A stretch of 64,000 bases of DNA, from NCBI GenBank assembly GCA_023053575.1, contig JAKZAP010000004.1, positions 16,441,624-16,505,623 of the forward strand, written 5' to 3'. The stretch comes from Branchinecta lynchi (lineage: Eukaryota > Arthropoda > Branchiopoda > Anostraca > Branchinectidae). The notes under the pieces were generated by a model that worked only from the letters and a program-made list of their open reading frames with translations, was not told the DNA's origin and searched no databases. Of this stretch, positions 24,001 to 36,000 are shown one piece after another (the first letter of the stretch is position 1; each line of letters opens with the position of its first letter). A program made the position numbers and the translations under genes.

Positions 24001-27000
24001 CAACGGTGGCAGTATCATTTTTTTGCTATGTTCAGAATACGAACTTATCGAAGCCAGCACTGGTGAACGGCTGAATGAGTTTAAGGGGACCTCTTCCTCT
24101 TTATTACCATATCAATGCATACATTTAATTTACTTTCTACTTCTGTAGCATCAGCCTATCTACAAAAATCTTTTCCTTGGTCCCATTTAACTTAATAGGT
24201 CGCTTCACTGTCTCCGTTCCTTTATCATAACCACCAATATTCGTTGCGCCGCCCACTACTCTTGTGGCATTCAAAACGAGACAAACTTGCGGGCTTAGAA
24301 ATGTTTAGTAAAGCAAAGGTGCGGTCTGCACACACCAAGGAAACAACGGAGGCAGTATCATTTCTTTTCTATGTTCAGAATACGAAGTTATCCAAGCCAG
24401 CGCTGGTGAACGGCTGAATGAGTTTAAGTAGGGACGTTCTCTATCGCTAGTGGTGCTAGCGTCGCTGCAATTCGAGTGTGTGTCACTTCTTTAAAGTTCT
24501 GGCGCTACTCCCTAGTGTTATTTTGCTCTGATGGCGGAAACAAACCGACTCGCGACCGTTGACTATGGCCTTTTTCTGATCGCGTAGAGCCCAAACGTGC
24601 ACCGTGACGTCATCGAATGTTTTATTCGTCCGAATACTGGACACAGACATGGATATCCCTCTACTACTTTTTCTTAGACATTACCTACTGCAGTTCCCTT
24701 TTCAAAATTCATGTCAACAGACTACCAAACTCCCCAAAGGTTTTTATTTTTATTTTAATTTCATGACAAGATTCTCACATACACTGGACAAGCACAAACA
24801 GTGCTTGTCTAATAGTAAGTTTACGAGACTGTACAACAAATCCTTGAAAATCCAGGGAAATGACATCTTTTCATATTTAGTGACAAAAATGGGACATTTT
24901 GCAATTCTCTGATTTTCAATGAGCAAATCCTGCTCCTACATATTCTTACATTTACTTATTTTCCAAATTTTATTTATATGGGTATGCGCTGGGTGCGAAC
25001 AGCCATCGAAAAAAAAAACGAGAGGTATGACCAGGGCATGACGCTATAGTTCTCTTACATGATTAGAATGCCTTGTTCCCACTCCACCTAGACTTAAAAA
25101 AAGTAGGTTCAAGTTATCGTTAATGTGGATTTACCTGTCCGCGCCTTTCTTCTGAAAGATATCCTGCCAAACACGGAATAACGAGCGGTTTGAATCTTTC
25201 AGTCCAACGGTCGAGTTACAAACGTTGTGAAATCTGAACGACTTTCCTTGAAGCCGAAAGAAGTACAGGGTCGCCAGACAGGCTCGGATGTCATTCTCTG
25301 ATTTCTCGCAGAGAGCCAGTAATGCTGAGAGGTCTGTTTCAATACTGTGCTCCGTTGCAATCTCCAAAAGTCGATGGGCCAGCCTGCAACAGCGAAAGAG
25401 GCGTCATTTTGTAAAAACGACAGGACCGGCTGAGCCTCTTCCTGTGGTACTGGCCTCTCTGTGTACCTCTATTTACAAAACTGTTGGTCCCAATCTATTT
25501 TCCACTAGTCTAACGACCATTTCATGGCCCCATACTGTCAAAAGTTTGTTTATGGTTAATCGTGGCCGAAGTCAACGACTGCATAAGCAACCAAAAGCCG
25601 CTACGAAAAAAGAGCAACGGCAGGACCCCTGTTCTGATTTTCTTCTTTGAGACAGGGGCGCTTGAATACGAGTCCTTGTGTTAAATGTCATCTTTCGCAT
25701 ACAAGTGTTGAGTGTTAGTCGTATTTTTTGGCCTTAACTTTCCACGAGGGCTCCTTACTACAGCAGTCAATGTTTTAAGATAAAGAAACGCCTGGATTAA
25801 AGTGCGAAATGATACATTTAACCGCTCATCTAGCCGGTTTGGACTCGCAACCTCTGGTTAATCATGCGTCCTTTTTGTATCTTGTCTGTTCTTTCAGAAA
25901 AGGGAGGGAGGCTTGCAACAGCCCTGCGAAATCTACCTGCCAGCGGAATTTCTACCTTGAACTTTCTGTGGGAGGGAAAGTGAGAACCAGCGCCGCCTGC
26001 CGTAGTTGCCTCAGGGACGGAGTGTACAAATCGTTGCATATACATATCACAGGTCTCTGGAGGGCTCTTGCTCCCTCCTTCTTCTTTTTTCCTTTCTGTT
26101 TTTCCCCATCCTGTCCCTGAATATAGCTGAGAAGGACGTTTATAGCCGCGACTGGCGCACCATCTATCTCGTCGATGATTAAGCAGTTCGGTCTAGGATC
26201 GGATTTGACGACAGACTGCATTTGAGTCGCATTTTCAAGCTGTAGTTTGAACGCCGCAGCACTTCGATCGTCACTGGCGTTCATTTCGACGACATTATAC
26301 CCTGTAAACGAAAGAACATACTCAATTCTTTCAGTGGGTCTTGTTTCTTGCCGTATATTTATGTTATGTAGTCTATATAGTACGAATAAATGAATGAATT
26401 CAAAAGTCTACCGGCCCGAATGACAAATTCTTGCTTAACACTTGTGCTTAAAGATGGACTTAAAATCCGCAGATTCTGCTTAACACCAGCCATGCTCTCA
26501 GTTCTCCCATCCGCTTAAATTTCTTCTTCCGCATAAGTTTCCAAAACAATGACAAAACTATACAGGTACTCATATTTGACGATGCAAAACGGATAAGTCA
26601 GCTACATTGTATTAGAGCTACATTGTTCATTTTCTAGCTTGAGCCTGAAGAGGACCCTTGCCAAGAAGGGCCGAAATATAGCTCTAATAAAATGTAGCTG
26701 ACTTATCCGTTTTGCATCGTCAAATATGATTCGCAGTCAGCTTGGGCTGAATGATTATTTATCACAGGTACACACTTCCTTAATTTGTTATTATTTCTTA
26801 TTATTGCCTCTAAGCCCTTTGCTTTTGCCTTTCACTCTTACCTCTCAACTCCTCGACACCAAAATTCCTCAATTACTTCCCTGAGCTTACTGAGTCATCT
26901 AACTTCAGAGGGATGGGTTTGTAAGAAGAAAAAGCTGAATAGTGGATCAGGATTAACAACTCCAGTTTTGGATACGGACTTTCAGACTGAAAATTATGAA

Positions 27001-30000
27001 ATTACATTTTTTAAAGCTTCATAGAATTTTTGCCGAGGCCAGAGTGTAAATTGTGTGAGGTAAATTGTAATTTTATTATAATAGAATATACTTATTCGGC
27101 AAAGCCTTTCGTTTCTTCAAACCATAATTCTGTTTTTGAGTGCTGCGTTCTTGAATCGAACAAACAGTAGCGAAGAAACCAAGCCAAAATGTTCGCTTCA
27201 CTTTACGTTGTGCAGGCAAGGTGGGTCTAGTTTAATTTCCCACCCTTTCATTGGATTTCTTTTAGTTTATTCTTTCTATGACGATCGCTGAGCGCCTTAT
27301 TTTTAAACTACTGGATTCCTCAAGGCGTATTTCATTTACGTAATAAACAGTCCGCAAATTAATTTATACCCAATCTCCACTTCCCCAAAACTCCGCCATG
27401 ATTTCTGATAGTGAGCCAACCATGATCGCTTCATGCCATCTATGGTAGCGTTCCAGCAACTTATTAGTAGTTACGATAGTTACTATTCTTGTTATTATTT
27501 CCGTTCCAGAGCCCCCCGTAATAAGTAAATTGGCTCCTCCCACTTATTATTTTCTTTCCACGACTGTTCTGATCATTACTATTTACTTATGATGGTCGCG
27601 AGCGTCAAGTGATAATAACTATCGGCCCTGCAGGAACTCCCGTAACAGTGTTGACATATGCTCGCGTTGTTATTATATTCGTTCCAGAGAGCGTGATAAC
27701 TACCACAATACGGCGCTCGTCCCTCCTCTTATCAGCGTAACTTGTAATAACTTCACTGGAACTCTACCTATGACCATGGTTATCACATTATCTAGTTCGA
27801 GCAAGACGTGGAGCGAGCAAGGGACTGAGCCGCTTGCACTGCACGGAGTGTTGTGCGTGTTTTGCAAGCACATGTAGAAACATTGGCAGGGACAAGGCTA
27901 ATGTCAAATTGCCGTCATTTCAGTCGGCCACATTTCGGTAGCGTAAACACAAATAAAAAATAGAAAAAAAAACGTCAACAATCAAAATTTCGCGATTTCG
28001 ATTTCAGCCAACAACACTCGGCACTTTTATGGCGCTTGCCCTTCGGCCAAGTGCCATATAGCGATCGCAATTTCTGTCCCTCAGTTTGTCGGTTCGAGTT
28101 TTGCTAGTTCGGGCACTTCCACATAAGCTAGGACGATGAAACTTGGCAGGCGTAACACGGACCCCAAATGATGAAGTTGGAAACAGTCACTTTCCTGATC
28201 CGAGCATCATGCGGGGAGTGGAGGGAGGGGGAATCCGGAATCTTGAGGTACTTAACGGGTGATCGGATCTTAATGAAACTTGGTATTTGGAAAGATCTCG
28301 TCTCTCAGACGATCCACATAAAATCCGGACCGGATCCGGTGACTTCGGGGGAGCTGGAGAGGGGAACCGGAAATCTTGGGGAACGCTTAGCGTGGAGGGA
28401 TCAGGATGAAACTTGGTGGGAAGTGGGACACTACGGGGGGAGTTGGGGGGGGGGTGTCCGGATTTCTGATTATCCGTGAGTTTGCTACTTCCTGATGTAC
28501 TAGGGCGATGCAACTCGAATAGCATATCAGAGACTTGAATAAGCTGACTTGACAGTAGTCGTTTGCACGATCCGATCAGCATGGGGGGAGTGGAAGGAGG
28601 AGGAATCCAGAATCTTGAGATATTTATAACTCTTGAACCGGTGATCGGATTTTAATGAAACTTGGTATTTGGAAAGACCAGACGATCAACATAAAACTGG
28701 ACCGGATCGGGTGACTTCGGAGGGGGGGGGGGGGGGATTGAGAGGGGCCCGGAAATCACGGAAAACACTTCGAGGGGAGGGATCAAGATGAACTTGGCGG
28801 GAAGAGCAAGCACACGTCCTAGATACATCATTGACATAACCATACCGGATTCGGGCAATATAGGTTTTTTTTTTGTTTTTTTTTGGGGGGGGGGGTCCGG
28901 ATTTCTGATTATAACGGGCGATCGGATTTGAATGAAACCTGGCAAGTCGAAAGAGGTGTCTTCTCAGATATTATAAGTCAAGCCCGAACCGGATCCGATA
29001 CTTGTGGGGGGGGGGGTGAAGGGGGACACCGGAATATTCGTGAAACGCCTTGCGCCGAGGGATCGGGATGAAATTTGGTGGGAAGAACAAGCATAAGCCG
29101 TAAACAGGATTCTTGACAGAGCCGCATCATATCGGGGCTTTCTAGGGGGAGTCGGAGGGGGTTTCCGGGAATTCCGGCTTCCGAGAATCGCAAGCTAGGG
29201 TACTTCTAGATGTGATAAGGCCTAGATTATCCGAGGCGATGCCGGAAATGCTCAGGCTCGCGTGGAAGTAGATACCTTATTTCTAGCTCCGATCCTCAAG
29301 GGGTGAAGGGAAGATTTTGTGACATTCTCATCTCCTATCTTGTACCACCTACTCGTAACAAGTGCCATGTGAGCTCGTAGCTCTTGTTGTTTATTTTAAC
29401 GATTTACGATAAAACACGAATGTCGCTTAGGCACTTAGTAGGGGTAGTTGGAACTGCAGCCTTAAACTAAGTTGCATAAAACAGCCTACCTGCGTGAGAT
29501 GCCACAACATGAGCCAATGTCGTCTTGCCTAATCCCGGAGGGCCACAAAGCAGCGCCACCTTTTGCATCGGCCGGCTCTTATCATCCAGCTCCTGTATAA
29601 CACTCTCATCCGGTGCGTTTGAATATTTCTGGAATCTATTCTTGAAGTTGCCAAACTTCTGTGGTTGTTTCTGGTCAGTTTGGACCATTTCAGACTTCTC
29701 GGTCACAACGGTACCGTCCTGATGCCGAGGCCTGATCTTGACTTCTCTGTTAAAGACCACCTTGTCCCACAGCTTTAGCCATCTGAGAAGGGCGCGGTTT
29801 GTTGCCTACAATAGACATGCGTGTCAGGGAGCCCCAGAAATGTTATCCATCTAGCGATTTTGGTTGATTGCATGTGTGAAAAGCATGTGTGTAGCTATGG
29901 TGTCAGGGTTGGACCACTTTTTTCGGACTTTTACTGGACCAAAAATAGATGTCTGCTTACTTATTTTGAAATTACTCAGATTATTATTAGAAGTTCTGAA

Positions 30001-33000
30001 ATTGGATAACTTTGAGCCTCGCAGTCTCTCCCAAGGACTATCTTCATGGTTTTCCAATCACAGGACAAAGTGGAACATCTTTAAATTATGACGCAGTTAT
30101 GAAGTCAGATGATATTTAACACAAGATTGCGAGCGTGTTCCACCCTTCTAACAGTAGTAACTATTAAGTTACTATGCTGACCTTTCCAACCTTCTCGAAA
30201 TAGTAACTAACAGTAACTATTTGCTTACCAAGCTCGGGAGCGTAGTAACTACGGATCTCTGTAACATGATTGGCCGGATTAGCACGTGGCACGGTATTTT
30301 GCTGAAAATAGAAAAATGCGTTCCAGCCTTGACACCAAAAACCCAGGATTCGTGATGTCATGCGTAGTAACTACAGGAAGTAGGGTGAAACACGCTCTAC
30401 CTATCCCTGTGTCAAATCTTATCAAGGCTTCGCAGTATGTCCGCACTATGAGCACTATATAAGTGTTATCTTCTCGTGAAACAACACGATTCAAAGGGTT
30501 TTAATAAACATGATGAAACAATTTTGCCAACATTCCACAGAATTATGGGTTATTAAACCTGTGACAGTGAAATCCGTAGTTACAGCAATTTTAGCCACAA
30601 GCTGCGAAAGTGACTATCCTATATTTCAAATTATGATACATTTTTAAATTTGGAGTGCGTGTCGAGGGTTTTCCTCTTTTGGGGCTTTACAGTCTTACAA
30701 AGTTGATAGCCTTCAATATTGTAAAGGTTTTAAGACCCTTTCAGCCACAGGGCTACCCTGAACTCTCTCACTACTCCTAGACTGAGAGGCCACCCGCCAC
30801 AAGCTGTTACCCAGATCAAGCGTTTTATAGGCTGCTTGTAGATGGATAAATCAAAAGGTCCAAGATCTGTTGTTCATAGTTCTTTATAAGGGCCTTAAAG
30901 TTTAACTGAAAGGCAGCTTATTTTTACAGCTGATATTTGAATATATACTGAAACATTTTGAACCATCTAAGGGATTTTGCATCTTTTCATCCGAGGCTCT
31001 ACACTGAAGTTTCATAAGAGACAGCACAAGGATGCGCGGTTTAAACAGACAACACTTGAATGTTATCTGATGTCGCCAGAAACATTATGCATAATGTGTT
31101 ATACACAACAAGCGCTTGTCGAACTAACTTTAGATAGCCATATCAGCGACATTTGTGTGCAGAACCTATTAGACATCTATTTGTTTTCTTAAAAAAAAAC
31201 AACAACAAAAAACACGTGTTGCGAGACCATAAACATGACATTGCTTCGGCCTATCAGAGGGGTAAGACAAATGTTGTGGTATATATTGCTACTTGTGCAA
31301 TGACGCATCCTACCAGTCGGTAATGGGTATAAGCTCTTACCTCATTGCTTAAAAGATCAAAATATTTTTGGGGTCTGTACGACTCTAGCCATGACGAGTC
31401 TGCCTTTCCAGTGTGATCTTTCTTCCTCTTCTTCTTATACTCAAGCTTTCCAAAGGACTCCAGACGGGTTTTAACTGCCTCCTCGATGGCGAGCTCTTTT
31501 TTCTCTTTCTAAAATAAACGATCACAAAAATTTAGTTGTGACAGAAGTTCCGGATTTTGAGTCGAATTTTCGCCAAGCAAAACTTCCCTTCCTTGCGTCC
31601 GATAAGATTCCGCACACGTTGCGTCAAAATTCCGCAGCGAAGAAGGAAATTCACATCCGACTGCAAAAATCGGACTTTAAGACGAAATGACATCTTTCTC
31701 CAGAGAACTTAAACCACGTGCGAAATCGTTATTGCGAGGCGTTTCCCCATCCAGTTTGAGGGGAGGGGATAAGAGGGAGGCAGTCAAAATAGGCGGGTGA
31801 AAAAGCGTAAGTGAGCGAAACCGTTGTAACTGAAGGATTAAAGGGCATAGCACGCAATGACGCCGGAACACCCATCATCCTAGGGGACTGACAGTGGCCA
31901 CCTATCAACTCAGCTCTCTAAAAGGATGCTAGGCGCTACAGTGCGCCGAACGCACCAATCTGGAATACTCTTCGTGAGTATAGTTTACTACCAGAAAGGT
32001 GTGAGAGAAAGGCAGGCCAGTTGTAAGTTCTCTAAATGAAGAACGTCCGATTTAGGAACCCAACAAACTTAAAACTCTTACCTCTTTCTCAGCTTCTAGC
32101 TTCAGTACTGAGATAGGAATAGACAAAAGCCCACCACGCTGACCTGGGCTCGGGTGAAGGTCCGACGACTGGAAGAGCGAAGGTCAGGTAAGATTGATTG
32201 TAGTCAATTCTTTTATGACGATGGAAGAGTTTCCATGGTGCCGTACTTTAGGATATTTAGCCTGAGCTTTTACAGTGAGTTTGCTATTTCTAACAGAGTT
32301 TCTGTTCTTTGAATCTTATCGTCTAAGCTTGGGCCATTTAGCAACTGCGGACTTTTACCTTTAGCACAGTGAGTATTAGTGAACCTTTACGGAAAAAATT
32401 TTTTGAGTGTGTTTCGATTAATTTATAGTTTTTTTTTTTCCTTTTCTACTGCACTTACGCCCTTGGGCCGTGCGTCATAAATCCTTCATTCATTCATTTA
32501 CAGGTATTAATTAATTTATCTAGAACCTGACCGGAAACGAATGACGGAGAACCAAGAAAGGAAAAGAATGCAACTAATCTTGACCTCAATTACAACACCA
32601 AATAATGAACAAGTAAATGGCAAGATGAGAAAAGATACGAGTAAACCATCTTTACACACATGCACCCGCCAACAGGTTCCATGTTATCGCAGATATTTCC
32701 CAAACGATGGGGGATATGTCTTTTGATTTTGCCATACTACCGAGTCAGGGACCATTACAGTTATGCCAGGGACGATTACAGCTATGCTTACACTTTAAAG
32801 ACCAGCTGGAGACGGTCACTACTGGATCCATGGTGCAACTCGAGAGTTACCGAGACGCATAACTGTGTTAGCAGTGGCCGGCAACACGGAAATTTACTGG
32901 CAACTACCAGTGCGTAAGCGTCATGGACAGGTGGACAACCAGAAATTCTTCCTTAAACGAAATACGCGGGCGTCTCTCTGTCCGTCTACTTTCTATTTGG

Positions 33001-36000
33001 CTGCTGTCGTCGTTCCATGTTTACGGTAAAGCAAACGAAGACCCAAAGGCAAAATCCCAAGACCAGGCGAAACTGTAAATTCACTTACTGTGTTCTAGTG
33101 GGTGAAAGGTTTACGTGTATTTGTGTGATTTATGTGTATTTAAGGGTAGAATTTACTATTTTGAGAAATCGCACAGCCTGAAGTTAAACAACCATTGCAA
33201 GCAAAGTATAAATAGTCCTTCAGCCCAAGCTGACTGTGAATCATATTTGACGGTGCAAAACGGATAAGTCAGCTATATTTTATTAGAGCTACATTTCGGC
33301 CCTTCTTAGCATGGGTCCTCTTCAGGCTCAAGCTGGAAAATGAACGTGTGGAAAAACAATCAAACGCTCTTCCTTAAATATCTGATTTTGTGAACTTCTT
33401 CTACGAAAATTGGTTGGAGTTAAAGCTGATGCTGTGATTTCATTCTGGAGAGGGCTTTTGGAGAGAGGCTTTTGGCTGTTCGATTGGGTCAATAGTCCTT
33501 CAGCCCAAGCTGACTGCGAATCATATTTGACGGTGCAAAACGGATAAGTCAGCTACATTTTATCAGAGCTATATTTCGGCTGTTCTTGGCAAGGGTCCAC
33601 TTCAGGCTCAAGCTGGAAAATGAACTTGTGGAAATACAATCAAACGTTCTTCCTTAAATATCTAATTTTGTGACCTTCTTCTGCGAAAGTATTACCACTA
33701 CACTTACATTTTCAGACCCCGAGTTCGTTTTCTTAAGTAGCATGTACATTCGTTCTCCTTTTGAGTTTGTCATACTCTGGAAAGCCGTATCCGGTATAGT
33801 TTTAAAGGCATAGCGACGTCTACGGGAGAAACTGCTCTCAGTCCTGAAAAAAAAGAAAAGAAAAAGGTTAAAGACCTGATCCAAACATTCTGTTTACCTT
33901 CTCTTACTGTTGGAAGTCACCAGCTTATTTAGATTTGAACTTGATTGCCTGGTTGCTGTTTTGGCTCGAGCAAAAACCCACGCAGAAGGTCTTCTTTTCC
34001 AGACCACGAAATTTTCCAAGTTTGATTAGCAAAGAATTACAAGACCCAATGGATTATTTTTTTTAGGTCTTCAGGAGTACAACACTGGTCTTGGTATTTC
34101 AATTTATTTGTTTTTGTAATAAACAGTTCGTGCATTAAACGGAAGTTATTATTATGACCCTTGGCTCCCTATTTTCCATAATGGCTGTCCTATAATCCTC
34201 TGAGATTTAGTCCAGACCGAATTATTTCAAACCTCGGAAATTTTTTTTTTTTTTTATAATTTGCTCATTGTTTGACGGTGTTTTTTTGTGGTTTTGAACA
34301 TTCATAGTGGCAACAGGGATGGTTATTATTGTGTGTGTGGTAGAAAGACCATTTTGTGTGGCCTGCTGGACAATTTTTCCCCTATATATCCTTTTCCTAG
34401 GATAGCCTTAAACACGAACAATGGCCTCTCTAGAGACTGCCTTCGTTTAAACTGACATTGTGACATTGGGCCTTAGCAGAGTCCTGCAATATAGCTTCGT
34501 CCCATCTAACTCATCTAAGATTACAAAATGAAAGAAATGCAAGCTTACTTCTGAGCAGTATGGCTAACGTTTTTAGCAGCGATGATTGCTTCAAGCCTAT
34601 CCAGATAGGTGTCATCAATAATCCGGTCAATTGGTTCTGCAGTTCCACCTTCAAAACCAGACATTCCAAAATGAGGTTCATGAGATATCCTCACAGGATT
34701 AATATCGGTTGGCAGACTGTTTACCCCTGATGAAAGTTCCTGCGGTTTTTTCACAAACAAGTTGTTTAAAGCTGAACTGGCTGACACCTTAGAAGCTGGG
34801 ACATCGCTTGTCTTTTGCCTCTTTGCCTGTGAAGATCCTGAAAGACAAGCAAGATAAAGAGCGTGGTCCACCCTACTTATCGTAGTTACTACGCATGACG
34901 TCACGAATTCTGGCTTTTTGCCGTCAAGGCTGCAACGATTTTTCTATTTTGCAGCAGGATCTCACGCCAGGGGCGAATCCGACCAATCACGTTACAGAGA
35001 TGCGTAGTAACTACGCTTACTACGCTTCCGAGCATGGTAAGCAAATAGTAACTATTAGTTACTATTCCGACAAGGATGGAACTTTGAGCGTAGTAACTTT
35101 TCGTGAGGATGGAACGGAAATAGTAACTAATAGTAACTATTGCTAGAAGGGTGGAACACGCTCAAAGTATGCCGAGGTAGGTAACGTCTTCCCTTACCAT
35201 CTGGTTATATTTTCCTTCTATACTTGTTTGTGGATTGGTCATGACGCGCAGATAAGTAATTGATCGAGTAGAATGCCTGACAGTATCTCTGAACTGTTGT
35301 GCTTCATTAGCAATAAGATTGACAATTCGCCGAAAGACATTATACTGAAAATTTGCCATGAGTTTTACTCGTTGGATGAGATTCTTGCGGCAAAACACAT
35401 CCTTGCCTCGATAATTACTGTTGAGGAGAGAAATGCGTGCTCTGACAGGCTTTCTACTACCCGTAGGAGTGCGAATTTGGCCCTTGAGGACATTTATTTT
35501 ATTCTGCAGTCGATAGACAGAACCGATCTGAAGTTCCTAGCAATGGATTTGTCAAGGATACCTCCGATGAATCTCCAGCATTTTGACCTTGTGACGGTAC
35601 TGAAATCGTACGAGATTTTACAGTCACAAATGGAAGAAATCAAGTCACAAATCGATAACTTGCGTTCAACAACGGTACCGCGCCAGGAAATCAACAGCAT
35701 AATTAAGTCTTTTGTTGACGGTAATCTCGATAGCGCTCGCGTGTTTACGCAGCCTACCATCATTTCTGATAAACTTGCGAGCCGAGCGGTCTCTAATGCT
35801 ACACTATTCTATGATGTTGATGCTATAGCCGACGGTTCTGACCTAGAGTGTTCTGTTACTCATGGCCATGTACAATCTGGTTCGGAAGTTGGAAATGCCG
35901 ACAGTAACGGGCAGACTCGCCTAACTGAGGCCTCTGCCCAACCTAGTGGGAGCATGCGTGTTCCACCAGGCTCCTTTGCGGAAATTGCTCGCCTTCCACC

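Noticed and set aside
25830..26045. Minus-strand 71-codon frame beside CHTF18 exon 8
   Set aside because: It runs in a different frame over the end of exon 8 and the intron; the conserved frame is the one ending TFPPTESSR.
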